The notes below the pieces were generated by a model. The model had not been told where the DNA came from, made no database searches, and worked only from the letters and a program-made list of their open reading frames with translations. This document shows, one piece after another, positions 8,618-17,426 of a stretch of DNA of 64,000 nucleotides; the stretch's first letter is position 1, and each line of letters starts with the position of its first letter. This DNA is from Candidatus Woesearchaeota archaeon. GTDB taxonomy: Archaea; Nanobdellota; Nanobdellia; Woesearchaeales; ARS49. The stretch is from positions 1 to 64,000 of the forward strand of contig JAGVZE010000019.1 of NCBI GenBank assembly GCA_018302815.1, read 5' to 3'. The position numbers and the translations under genes are program-made.

Positions 8618-9144
8618 TGAACGTATTAAACAGCATCAATGACAACCAGGTAAACCTCGTTCTCATGCCCGGGATAGAATACAACAAAACAATAGTAGAC
8701 TTCGCACGATTGCTCAGCCCAAAAAAAATCTGCTACGTCACATTCAATAAAACGGTCGACTCACTCAAACAACTCTTCGCCAAAAATAAGATAGACATAT
8801 CCAACATGATTTTCATAGACTCCATAACAAAATCCATACGAGAAATGCCCTCAAAAACAGAGCTTGGCTACTTCATCTCGCCAGGAGCGCTAACTGAAGT
8901 TAGCCTCACAATATCACTCGTGCTCAGAAACGACATAGAATACTTCATCTTCGACTCGCTAACCAACCTATTTAGCTACCAAGGCAAAGAAAACGTCGAG
9001 AAATTCATCCTGACACTGATAAACCAGATACGGCAGACAAAAACAAAAGCAGTACTGTACGCACTAGATGAACAAGAAGCCCTGATACCACGCTGCTGCA
9101 TGTTTGTCGACAACACACTCGTCCTAAAAGCGCACGCACAATAG
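8614..9144 (+). CDS. RecA/KaiC-fold protein lacking a P-loop, coupled to a receiver (1 of 3)
   Basis: 176 aa. Its order of strands mirrors KaiC-like ATPases (ICYVTFNKTVDSL where KaiC has the catalytic-Glu strand, YFIFDSLTNLFSY where KaiC has Walker B), but the P-loop position reads LMPGIEYNKT instead of GxPGxGKT, so nucleotide hydrolysis by a normal Walker A is not expected. It is a clear paralogue of 19806-20336 (YVTFNKT, FIDSITK/DAITRT, ISP/SSPE-LTE shared) and a distant one of 16962-17426. Fused by a 4-base overlap to the receiver in front, it is the probable direct target or adaptor of that receiver (inference). The family may be one of the archaeal DUF835/RAD55-like groups. Confidence 0.7.
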   Translation: MMNVLNSINDNQVNLVLMPGIEYNKTIVDFARLLSPKKICYVTFNKTVDSLKQLFAKNKIDISNMIFIDSITKSIREMPSKTELGYFISPGALTEVSLTISLVLRNDIEYFIFDSLTNLFSYQGKENVEKFILTLINQIRQTKTKAVLYALDEQEALIPRCCMFVDNTLVLKAHAQ

Positions 9145-9174
9145 AACAAACAAGACAAAACGCTTTTTCCGAAT

Positions 9175-9184
9175 GTTTAAATAG
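9175..9184 (+). promoter_or_regulatory. TATA box of histidine kinase gene
   Basis: gtttaaatag ends 22 bases before ATG 9207, typical of a leaderless archaeal transcript, and sets the kinase apart from the receiver/RecA-fold pair upstream. Confidence 0.55.
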
Positions 9185-9206
9185 CAATCTTCCTTCTACA
9201 CACACA

Positions 9207-10862
9207 ATGAAAATCCGCACAAAACTCCTAATAGGCGCGATTTTTATCATCAGCCTAATGGGAACAACCGCTATAGCAAGCTCGTATCTGCTATTCGAAA
9301 AAGAAAACAAACGGGAAATTGAACGCGAAGGAACAGCCCTCTCTCTATCCCTTGCGCGTGAAACCTCGGATTTACTCATCCGAAACGACCCGCGCGCGCA
9401 AACCGCGCTGCAAGACGCATACTCAGCACAACCCTTAATCGAATACATAACCATACTATCATCTGACCGCCGCGTGTTATCACACATAGGAGCGCCCCCC
9501 GCCATTCCTCAGGAAGTCAAATTCACCCCTTCAGGCGCCAGCATAGCTGAAACCACGACCCCTGATAAAACCATATACGAATTCACCCAACCGCTCACAT
9601 ATGGAAATGGCATTCTGCGAATAGGAATCAGCGACGAACACCTTCAAAAAACAAGAAGACAAAACCTGTCATTAGTCATACTGCTCGCGCTCGCCTGCTC
9701 AACAATATCACTCTTTTGCGTCATGAGCCTCACAAAAAGAATCACCGCTCCCCTTCAAGAGCTGCACAGCGCGGCTCATTCCCTCTCCCTTGGAAACTTC
9801 AACGCCCACGCCAACATATCAACAAAAGACGAACTACAAGAACTAGCCGACGTATTCAACAAAACAACCCAAGTCCTATCAAAAATAGACGATGAACGAA
9901 AACAAATAGACTCCGCGAAAACACGATTCCTTAGCATAACCAGCCACGAACTACGCTCGCCAATGACGCCAATGAAAGCACAGCTTCAAATGTTAGAAGA
10001 AGGATATTTCGGAAAACTATCCCAAAAACAACTCGAAAGCGTAAGCATGGTCATCCGAAACGCAGACAGGTTAGACAAAATCATCGCAGACTTCCTAGAA
10101 ATATCACGCATAGAAGCCGCGCGGCTCAAATTCGAATTCAAAAAAGCGGACCTTGCCCAAGTCGCAAAAGAAACCATCGAATACATGAAAGGATTCATGC
10201 CCGAGAAAAAAATCACCCTTGAAGCAGATATCGGAAAACTACCAATCATAGAGACCGACCCTGACAGAGTAAGCCAAGTACTTCGAAACCTAATCAGCAA
10301 CGCAATCAAATTCTCGCCGCAAAACGGAACCATCACCATAAAAGCTCTGCTCCACCAAGACCACCTGCTGTTCAGCGTCCAAGACCACGGAGTCGGCATC
10401 TCCCAAAAAGACCAGCTCAAACTATTCGAACCATTCTTCCAAGCAGAACAAACCATCTACCGCGAAGGAAAAGGAGTCGGCCTTGGCCTTGCAATATCAC
10501 GCGGAATAGTCCTATCACAAAACGGAAAAATCTGGGTTGAAAGCCAAACCGGCCAAGGCGCCACATTCTACTTCACCCTACCACTCGAACCAGTCAAAGA
10601 CATAAAACCAATCAAAGTCCTATTCTCAGCAAAAGAAACCATCGAACGCAAACTAGCCGAACTTTTCGAAGAACTACTAGGACCAATAGGCAAAACCGAA
10701 TTCGAAGAACTAAAAGAAACCGCCCTTGTCAAAGAAAAAATAGAAGCGTACATCAGCGACCTTGAAAGAAGAAAAATCCTAGATAAAGAAAAAGCAGGCA
10801 TCTTCAGAAACAACGCAGCAGCCATATTCTATACAAACACCCAACATTTCGCCAAGAACTAA
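9207..10862 (+). CDS. Membrane sensor histidine kinase with extra C-terminal domain
   Basis: 551 aa. TM1 at about 7-30, an external single-Cache-sized sensor region (about 31-155), TM2 (about 157-180), HAMP, then HisKA with the phospho-acceptor His in TSHELRSPMTP (about residue 247). HATPase motifs: N box RNLISNAIKFS, G1 QDHGVGIS, G2 GKGVGLGLAIS. After the ATPase the chain continues for about 90 residues (KPIKVLFSAKE...IEAYISDLERRKIL...FRNNAAAIF), a helical segment shared with the second kinase at 10945-12768 and not part of a usual histidine kinase. No receiver is fused, so phosphate presumably goes to the stand-alone receivers nearby (inference). Confidence 0.92.
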   Translation: MKIRTKLLIGAIFIISLMGTTAIASSYLLFEKENKREIEREGTALSLSLARETSDLLIRNDPRAQTALQDAYSAQPLIEYITILSSDRRVLSHIGAPPAIPQEVKFTPSGASIAETTTPDKTIYEFTQPLTYGNGILRIGISDEHLQKTRRQNLSLVILLALACSTISLFCVMSLTKRITAPLQELHSAAHSLSLGNFNAHANISTKDELQELADVFNKTTQVLSKIDDERKQIDSAKTRFLSITSHELRSPMTPMKAQLQMLEEGYFGKLSQKQLESVSMVIRNADRLDKIIADFLEISRIEAARLKFEFKKADLAQVAKETIEYMKGFMPEKKITLEADIGKLPIIETDPDRVSQVLRNLISNAIKFSPQNGTITIKALLHQDHLLFSVQDHGVGISQKDQLKLFEPFFQAEQTIYREGKGVGLGLAISRGIVLSQNGKIWVESQTGQGATFYFTLPLEPVKDIKPIKVLFSAKETIERKLAELFEELLGPIGKTEFEELKETALVKEKIEAYISDLERRKILDKEKAGIFRNNAAAIFYTNTQHFAKN

Positions 10863-10944
10863 CCCGTTCCATCATGCGATAGGTTTTTAATAATAGGCGC
10901 TAATATTCTATTGAAAAAGAGGTAGGCAGAAGCTTTAGCGTATA

Positions 10945-12768
10945 GTGACTTTAAAAGAAGCACTTTTTGGAAGAATGCGGCGCAGATTTCTACTAGTATT
11001 CCTTCTATTCTGCGCGCTCACCGCGCTTTTCTTGGTTTTGAACTATACCCAGTACGTGTCAATCAAAGAACGAGTCCAAACAATCGAACAAGCAGAAATC
11101 CCCCTGGACAGAGCTGTGCAAAAAATCATCCATTACCATGCCCTGTTCACCGACCACACACGAGACTCGCTCAATGATGCGCTTTCAGCAAGATGGGAAG
11201 ACGCACTACAAAACGAGCAAAGCTACGAAACACACCTAAAAGAATTCCAAGATTTGCTCCTTCTGAAAATACCCGAACTCATCGCCAAAAGCACACGAGA
11301 CAGCAAAGAAAAAGAACGAACAAACCAATACCTGAATCAAATCATCAAAAACAGCAACTCACTCGTAAACCTTGAACGATTCGCATACGAACAAATCAAG
11401 CAGCATCGACCTCAAGCAGGACACGATGTAATCTTTGGCGAACAGTACAGAGACTACAAAAACCAATTGAGCTTTGCAATCCAAAACTGGCTCGAACTCG
11501 AATCAGAGATGACAGTAGACATGCAAAACTCAATCTCCCGCGACCTTAAAACACTAGCGCTGCTAAACACAGGATGGTTCACCCTAGTTATACTCGCAGG
11601 ATTCCTATTTTTAACGATGACTGAAAAACTGACAAAATCAATAGGCAAAATCCACGATGCGACAAGATAGCTCAAAAGAGGAAATTTCAAGACAAGAATC
11701 GATATCAAAACCGGCGATGAACTTGAAGAAATCTCAACTAATTTCAACGAAACAATAAAAATCCTGTCCACAGTAGAAGAAGAACGCAACAGACTAGATA
11801 CCGCCAAAACCCGATTCTTAAGCATCACAAGCCACGAGCTAAGGTCCCCAATGACCCCCATGAAATCACAACTACAAATGCTATCAAAAGGATACTTTGG
11901 AAAACTCTCTGAAAAACAGAAAAAAAGCATAGACATAGTGATTCGAAACGCAGAACATCTGGATAAAATCATCATCGACTTCCTTGAAGTGTCCAGAATA
12001 GAAGCAGGACGGCTCAAGTTCGAATTCAAGAAAACAAACATCTCCAACCTAATACAAGACAACATACAGCTAATGAAAACATTCCTTCCTGAAAAGAACA
12101 TATCATTCGTTACAAACATAGGAAAGCTACCAATAATAGATGCAGACCCTGACAGGCTCAGCCAAATAATCCGAAACCTCATAAACAACGCAATCAAATT
12201 CAGCAAACAGAACGCAACCATAGAAATCGGCGCGAGCACCTCAGGAAGCTACATCCTTTTCACCGTAAAAGATCGCGGATCAGGCATACCCACCGAAGAA
12301 CAATCAAAAATCTTCCAGCCATTCTACCAAGGCGGCGGAGGACTTCAAAGAGAACACGGAGGAACAGGACTCGGACTTGCAATTTCCAAAGGAATCGTAA
12401 AAACCCAAAACGGCCGCATCTGGTTTGAGAGCACGCCAAACAAGCAAACCACCTTCTTTTTCACACTCCCCATAAAACCAGTCAAAGAAATAAAGCCGAT
12501 CCAGCTCATCTTCTCCCTGAAAGAAGATATCGAAGAACAAGTGAACGCCGCATTCAAAGAAGCGCTCGGAACACTCGGAATCGCCGAATTTGATCGGCTA
12601 AAACCGCAGGGAATCGAATACGCCACGATCACAAAATACATAAGAACCCTTGAACAACAAGGAATCCTGCCTGAAACAGACGCCATCACCTTCAAACACT
12701 CAATCAAAAACATATTTAAACCAACAAGACAATCAATTAGCCAGATAGCAAAGGCATTCAAGAGGTGA
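10945..12768 (+). pseudogene. Sensor histidine kinase interrupted by one in-frame amber codon
   Basis: One reading frame runs from GTG 10945 (ATG 10975 also possible) to TGA 12766-12768 with a single TAG at 11668-11670. Before it: TM1, an external helical domain of about 140 residues, TM2 and the start of HAMP (LTKSIGKIHDATR). After it: LKRGNFKTRIDIKTGDELEEI completes HAMP, then HisKA (TSHELRSPMTP), N box RNLINNAIKFS, G1 KDRGSGIP, G2 GGTGLGLAIS and the extra C-terminal domain shared with 9207-10862. Aligned to that kinase, the TAG stands where it has a Ser-rich segment. No other damage is seen, so the lesion is recent, is read through, or the downstream half (first internal ATG 11851, already inside HisKA) is made separately. 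TAG is an ordinary stop elsewhere in the window. Intact kinase length would be about 607 aa. Confidence 0.8.
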
Positions 12769-12771
12769 CCC

Positions 12772-13467
12772 ATGGCAGATATAGAAACAATCATCACAGT
12801 ATTAACACTTATTTTTGCCGCTCTTACCTTCGTATTCTGTCTTCGAACATTCTTCAACCTGAAAAAGAAAAAAACAACCGACGTCACTGAACGCATACGC
12901 GCCCTCATTTTCATCATCACCACGGGATTTCTCATATGGACCGCGGCGGAATTCACGTACACATACATACAGTATTTCGAAGAATCAGAACCGGGAAGTC
13001 TTTCAGACCTCTTTTGGATAATCGGCTACCTATTCACAATTCCCGGATTCACAGGCATATGCATCTACGCATTCACCAAGACAAAAGAGCTTTTTGAAGA
13101 AACACTCAAACTCGCCGCGACCATCACCGCAGCATTATTTGTCCTCATCTTCATCCTGACTAATCTTGTCGGAACAATACCTGAAGAAACAAATCCCTTC
13201 TTCATCTACGTCTACCCAATAGCAAGCCTGATACTCATGATAGTTTCGGGAACGGCAGCCAAATGGTTCCAAAAAACAAACATTTCCACGCCCTTCTTAA
13301 TTCTTGCAGCAGGATTTGTCTTTGATTTTCTCGGCGACCTATTATACTTTTCAGCCGAAGCCCAACCGGCAGAATGGCTCGTGCCATACTCAGATACCGG
13401 CTACTTAATCGGATATGCCTGTTCAGCAACCGCATTCTACATGTTAAGCAAAAGAGGAAAACAGTGA
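12772..13467 (+). CDS. Seven-TM sensor-like membrane protein (detached input module)
   Basis: 231 aa with seven hydrophobic segments and no soluble domain. It carries two half-repeats ending in SLSDLFWIIGYLF and YSDTGYLIGYAC, the (P/S)xxD(L/V)x(Y/W)xxxY signature I associate with the membrane input domain that precedes PAS/GGDEF or kinase domains in other microbes. Here nothing follows it, so it is a free-standing module. It starts 3 bases after the broken kinase with gaggtgaccc as ribosome site, and its TGA overlaps the GTG of the next sensor, so the three are one transcript. Related to 17411-18199. Confidence 0.7.
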   Translation: MADIETIITVLTLIFAALTFVFCLRTFFNLKKKKTTDVTERIRALIFIITTGFLIWTAAEFTYTYIQYFEESEPGSLSDLFWIIGYLFTIPGFTGICIYAFTKTKELFEETLKLAATITAALFVLIFILTNLVGTIPEETNPFFIYVYPIASLILMIVSGTAAKWFQKTNISTPFLILAAGFVFDFLGDLLYFSAEAQPAEWLVPYSDTGYLIGYACSATAFYMLSKRGKQ

Positions 13468-15419
13468 AACTGACCACCCTGCTCTTTGCGAGCATCGCAA
13501 TCATCGCAGGCCTCATGGCTCTAAACCAATACAGCACACTGCAATCCGCAGAATCGACAGCAATCGAATCCAGCAAAGAGTCAACAAACGCCCTCGCACA
13601 AACTGTCGTATCAATAATGGAAAGACGATTGACCCTTCGAATAGAACAATTCAAGCTCATCAGCACTGATGAAGGAATATCAACGCTTTTAGAACGGTCA
13701 AACAAAGAATTCGAACAAATAGATTTCGCCGCGTTAATCGACCAACGAGACAGCGAATGGGTCTTGGGAAAAAACAACGAATTAGTACAAGAACTCCTTC
13801 AAAATCCAATCTCACAAAAATTCTACACGCTCAGCACGGAAGGACAAAAGCAATATTCAAGAGCTATCGCAGAAATATTCGTGACAAACAAATACGGAGC
13901 AGTGGCGGCATTAAGTGAAAAAACTACAGATTACGGGCAAAATGATGAAATTTGGTGGCAAGAAGCCATGAAAAACAAGATATACATCAGCGACATAACA
14001 TATGATTTAAGCGCTCAAAAGCACACAACAGAAATCGCGATCAGAATAGACTCCGATGAACCTCTAGGAGTTCTGAAAATACTGCTCGATCTTAAAGACT
14101 TCACTGATGTGATCGACACCATAATCAGCTATTTCCCGCAAGGCTCAGTCATAACACTCATCGATAAAGATGGAAGCATCATACACTCTACAAAACCCCA
14201 CAGCTTCATGCAAAAAATACCCGGAACTCTCTTTTCAGATATCAAAAAAACACGACCAACCAACACCATCTATGAAAACAGCCTCATGAGCTTTGGATAC
14301 ACCAGAAAAGGAAGCACCCTTGAACCCGCAGATTGGACAGTCATTGTCGAACGGCCTCTTGAAACTCTTTCACCGGATCTTATCAAACTTCACACAAAAC
14401 TGACATTGCTCACACTCCTAGCACTCGCCATCATAACAATCGCAGGCATAAGCATCCACTACACTATCACAAAACCGCTACACACAATATCATCAAACGT
14501 CGACCAAATAAGCAAAGGAAACTTCAAAATCGCCATCCCGGAAAAATACTCATCCACTGAACTCACCGAACTCGCGCAAAGCCTGCGGCGAATCCTCATC
14601 TCACTTAAAATCGCAGTGCAACGAGTAGGCATTCCAAAAGAAGAAATTTTCGTGCAAATGGAAAAACAACAAAAAATGGTCACCGGCATGAAAGAGCATA
14701 TCAGCATACTTGAAAAATGCGTAGATATCTCTGCCAGAACAATGATGCTCGTGGACTACAAAGATCAAAAACCACGCATTGTAAAAATAAACAAGACGTT
14801 CACAGAAATCTACGGATACACTGAAAAGGAAGTCCTTGGAAAAAATCCCAACATGATCAGTTCGAAAAAACAATCCAAACAATACTATCAAAAAATGTGG
14901 AAAACCCTGCTTGATCCGAAAAAAGGCACATGGGAAGGCGCAATCGTAAACAAGCGAAAAGATGGAAAACTAGTCAGTGTAATGCTCATAGTCAACACGA
15001 TATTCGATGAACAAAAAAAACCAGTCTACTTCTTAGGCACACACTTAGACCTAAGCCCTGCGAAAGAAGAATATTTCACGCAAAAACTATTCGAACAAAC
15101 ACCAGGAATGTATTTCGTATTTGACGAAAAAGGAATAGTGCAGCAGGTCAACAAACATGGCGCGAGGCATCTTGGCTACGACGATCAGGAACTAGTCGGC
15201 AGGAACGTGCTTGATTTATTCCATCCTGAAGATAGAAAAGCCGTCCGCGAAACACTTAAAAAAGCCCTTCGAAACCCAAACAAAATATATTCTGCGAACT
15301 TCAGAAAACAAACCAAACAAGGAAAAACAATATACGTCCATGAACTTTTAAGAACAATCAAAGAAAAAAATAAAACGCAAGTTTTGATGTTTGGCGAAGA
15401 CGTAACAAAAACAGTTTAA
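13464..15419 (+). CDS. Membrane Cache-HAMP-PAS-PAS sensor protein without kinase domain
   Basis: 651 aa from the GTG at 13464, which overlaps the preceding TGA (GTGA) and has agaggaaa just upstream; the open frame extends to 13374 but that part overlaps the previous gene. TM1 at residues 3-20, an external double-Cache-like domain of about 290 residues (YSRAIAEIFVTNKYGAVAAL, WWQEAMKNKIYISDI, SVITLIDKDGSIIHSTKP, WTVIVERPLE), TM2 (about 310-332), HAMP (KPLHTISSNVDQISKGNF), and two PAS domains, the first with EKEVLGKNPNMISS, the second with VGRNVLDLFHPEDRK. It ends after the second PAS (FGEDVTKTV). Like 2055-3290 it has no output domain. Likely role: ligand sensor feeding the kinases or KaiC-like proteins (inference). 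Confidence 0.85.
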   Translation: MKLTTLLFASIAIIAGLMALNQYSTLQSAESTAIESSKESTNALAQTVVSIMERRLTLRIEQFKLISTDEGISTLLERSNKEFEQIDFAALIDQRDSEWVLGKNNELVQELLQNPISQKFYTLSTEGQKQYSRAIAEIFVTNKYGAVAALSEKTTDYGQNDEIWWQEAMKNKIYISDITYDLSAQKHTTEIAIRIDSDEPLGVLKILLDLKDFTDVIDTIISYFPQGSVITLIDKDGSIIHSTKPHSFMQKIPGTLFSDIKKTRPTNTIYENSLMSFGYTRKGSTLEPADWTVIVERPLETLSPDLIKLHTKLTLLTLLALAIITIAGISIHYTITKPLHTISSNVDQISKGNFKIAIPEKYSSTELTELAQSLRRILISLKIAVQRVGIPKEEIFVQMEKQQKMVTGMKEHISILEKCVDISARTMMLVDYKDQKPRIVKINKTFTEIYGYTEKEVLGKNPNMISSKKQSKQYYQKMWKTLLDPKKGTWEGAIVNKRKDGKLVSVMLIVNTIFDEQKKPVYFLGTHLDLSPAKEEYFTQKLFEQTPGMYFVFDEKGIVQQVNKHGARHLGYDDQELVGRNVLDLFHPEDRKAVRETLKKALRNPNKIYSANFRKQTKQGKTIYVHELLRTIKEKNKTQVLMFGEDVTKTV

Positions 15420-15455
15420 ACCGAAAACCGAACACTTCGCTAAAAAGGTGAAACC

Positions 15456-15824
15456 ATGCCGAAACTTTCCAAAAAAACCATCCTAGTCGTCGATGACGAA
15501 GCAGACATAAGAACCGCCGTCAAAGCCATACTCGAGCACGAAAAATTCAAAGTAGAAACGGCAGTAGACGGCGATGACGCCCTGCGAAAACTAAAAACGC
15601 TAAAACCCGACCTAATACTGCTCGACATAATGATGCCCGGAACACCAGTCAAAGAAGTCATCAAGAAGATAAAAGGCACGAAAATAGCGTTCTGCAGCGT
15701 CGTACGCATGGCAGACATGGAAAAAGAAGAACTCATGAAACAAGCCAACATCGTCGACTTCATCCAAAAACCATTCGACCTTGAAGATTTAGTCAAACGA
15801 GTAAAGAAATACGCAGGAAAATAG
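15456..15824 (+). CDS. Stand-alone receiver-domain response regulator (2 of 3)
   Basis: 122 aa, receiver domain only: TILVVDDEADIRTAV, DLILLDIMMPGTPVKE with acceptor Asp at about residue 60, KIAFCSVVRMADMEKEEL and FIQKPF. Close paralogue of the receivers at 8246 and 19459. A good ribosome site (aaaggtgaaacc) precedes ATG 15456, 36 bases after the sensor gene. Unlike the other two it has no RecA-fold gene directly behind it. Confidence 0.93.
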   Translation: MPKLSKKTILVVDDEADIRTAVKAILEHEKFKVETAVDGDDALRKLKTLKPDLILLDIMMPGTPVKEVIKKIKGTKIAFCSVVRMADMEKEELMKQANIVDFIQKPFDLEDLVKRVKKYAGK

Positions 15825-15933
15825 GAAGACGGTAGGACGGCTGGAAGCAGGATGACGGCGGGACGGTAGGATGGACGACGGCAGGTACGAAAGACGGTAG
15901 GAAGGCTGATGGCGGGACGGATGGAAAAACGGC
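15825..15933. repeat. G-rich imperfect minisatellite between convergent genes
   Basis: The 109 bases between the receiver stop and the end of the next minus-strand gene are built from variants of gacgg(t/c)(a/g)gga and (c)tgg(a/c)ng units, for example gacggtaggacggctgga, gacggcgggacggtagga and gacggcaggtacga. The purine-rich top strand contrasts with the A/C-rich top strand around it. No reading frame of note. Confidence 0.7.
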
Positions 15934-15945
15934 AAACAGACCATA

Positions 15946-16611
15946 TTACTTGTTAATCAATTCAACTGCGCCTTTTCTGCTCAAAAGCATGAAAGCCGCC
16001 CCAATAAGCCCAAATAATACCGCCGTGTTCAAAGCAATCGCAGTCGAAACACTAACAACATAGTAATACAAAATAGGCACGCCAAAAATATAGCCCAGCA
16101 AAGCAGAACCACTCATCACCAGAAGCGCTGCACCGCTGATTCGCAAAACTATTTTCACGTTCTTAATCGACAAAGCAGAAACTATGCCGACAAAAGCTAT
16201 CAGATTAAATGCGGCAATAGTAACAAACGCGGGCCTTCCCAGAACCACAGTATCCACCGCTCCTTGTGGCTCTTCAACGAAAAACTGCTCAAACCCAGTA
16301 TAATAACCAGTAATCAGAGAAAAAACAAAAGGAGCCATCAAAATAATCAACAAGACAGCAGACCCAAAAGAAACAATATTTGAAGCATCCTTATCCGAAA
16401 AAGTCAAACCAAATAATAATGCGCCAGTAGTAAAGAAAGCAACCGCAGTTGAAAACTTCATAGCCACCAGCCAAGGAAACACGCTCTTAAGAAAAGCAAT
16501 ATCAAACAACCACCCAAAAATAACTACAACACCCACAAGCCCCACTATAAAAGCCAAAATTCTTACAACATCAACGACCCATCGCTCATCACCAGATATG
16601 TTCTTTAACAC
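15946..16611 (-). CDS. Multi-TM sensor-like membrane protein (detached input module)
   Basis: 221 aa, GTG start, seven or eight hydrophobic helices. VFPWLVAMKFSTAVAFFTTGALL and STAIALNTAVLFGLIGAAFMLL are two copies of the MxxxTAxxFxxxGxxL motif that I know from membrane input domains in front of PAS, GGDEF or kinase modules. No cytoplasmic signalling domain is attached. Together with the modules at 12772 and 17411 it suggests that in this genome membrane inputs are encoded apart from transmitters (inference). Confidence 0.68.
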   Translation of the reverse strand: MLKNISGDERWVVDVVRILAFIVGLVGVVVIFGWLFDIAFLKSVFPWLVAMKFSTAVAFFTTGALLFGLTFSDKDASNIVSFGSAVLLIILMAPFVFSLITGYYTGFEQFFVEEPQGAVDTVVLGRPAFVTIAAFNLIAFVGIVSALSIKNVKIVLRISGAALLVMSGSALLGYIFGVPILYYYVVSVSTAIALNTAVLFGLIGAAFMLLSRKGAVELINK

Positions 16612-16701
16612 AACCGATTTGAATCAGCATTACTATAAAAAACATACGATAAAAATACTTAAAAAAATTGAAGCATAAAGCTCACGCTAGACTCCAATAG
16701 G

Positions 16702-16817
16702 TGGGCCCGAGGAGATTTGAACTCCTGACCACTGGTGAACTTAGACAAGCGGGTTTTGTTCTTGTGCCGCTTGCGGTCTTATAAGACCAGTGCTCTACCA
16801 GGCTAAGCTACGGGCCC
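16702..16817 (-). tRNA. tRNA-Ile(UAU) with intron
   Basis: Minus strand: acceptor GGGCCCG (16817-16811) pairs with CGGGCCC (16709-16703), A73 at 16702. D stem GCTT/GAGC; anticodon stem CTGGT/ACCAG around CT-TAT-A; T arm AGGAG-TTCAAAT-CTCCT. An intron of about 43 nt follows position 37 and contains a GCGG...CCGC-type hairpin. The GGGCCCGTAGCT start and A73 are typical of archaeal isoleucine tRNAs. The anticodon is UAU, not the CAU that most archaea convert with agmatidine. Confidence 0.85.
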
Positions 16818-16961
16818 GTTAAACGGTATCAAAGAACCATTTTTAAAATGTTCGCTTATTACGGCCATTTACTGCACTCCAATAATCAAAACGTCAATGT
16901 TAGATATTTAGCGTTCCAACCACAAAAACCGCGAAATTTCAACGCTCAACTAAACAAGAAC

Positions 16962-17426
16962 TCACTTTTTGATAACCTTATCCGCAACCTGTTTCAACGC
17001 GCTTGAAAGCTTTGGATCAATCCCGTCTGAAGAAACGAAAACAATACAATCAACACCCACCCCCCGCAGTTTCGCCAAAATAAACTTCACAAAACGAACC
17101 ACTGAATCAACAGAATTGTACGTGACTAGTTCATTCAAGAAATCGAACGCGACAAAATTCACCGCACCTGAACACTCAGTAATAGCGATACTAAGCCCGG
17201 TCAAATCCTCAGGAAGAGCAGTAACGACAGACTCCGAATCAAACTTTGAAACAGTATCGATAAACAACAATTCAGTCTTTGAATTCATCTGCTTTAACCG
17301 CGCCTTCACAACAGAAGCAGGCCTAGTAAGAAGGATGACCATCCCTTTGCCTTTCCTCGACTTCAGCTCAGTCTCAAACAATGAAGAAATCTTAGAACTT
17401 TGCGCAGAAACTACCGTGATCGCCAC
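16962..17426 (-). CDS. Divergent RecA-fold protein lacking a P-loop (3 of 3)
   Basis: 154 aa. It shares the layout of the P-loop-less proteins at 8614 and 19806: MVILLTRPASVVKARL, then ELLFIDTVSKFDSES, then LSIAITECSGAVNFVAFDFLNELVTYNSVDSVVRFVKFI (compare FIFDSLTNLFSY...NVEKFI). No Walker A. The start is the GTG at 17426, with agaggtg upstream and a 16-base overlap with the preceding membrane-module gene, so the two form an operon. No receiver is adjacent. Confidence 0.6.
   Translation of the reverse strand: MAITVVSAQSSKISSLFETELKSRKGKGMVILLTRPASVVKARLKQMNSKTELLFIDTVSKFDSESVVTALPEDLTGLSIAITECSGAVNFVAFDFLNELVTYNSVDSVVRFVKFILAKLRGVGVDCIVFVSSDGIDPKLSSALKQVADKVIKK

Noticed and set aside
11668-11670. 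Reading the TAG in the kinase as pyrrolysine
   Set aside because: Many genes here end in TAG in the normal way, no pyl gene is in the window, and the position is a variable HAMP segment. Kept only as an unproven alternative.
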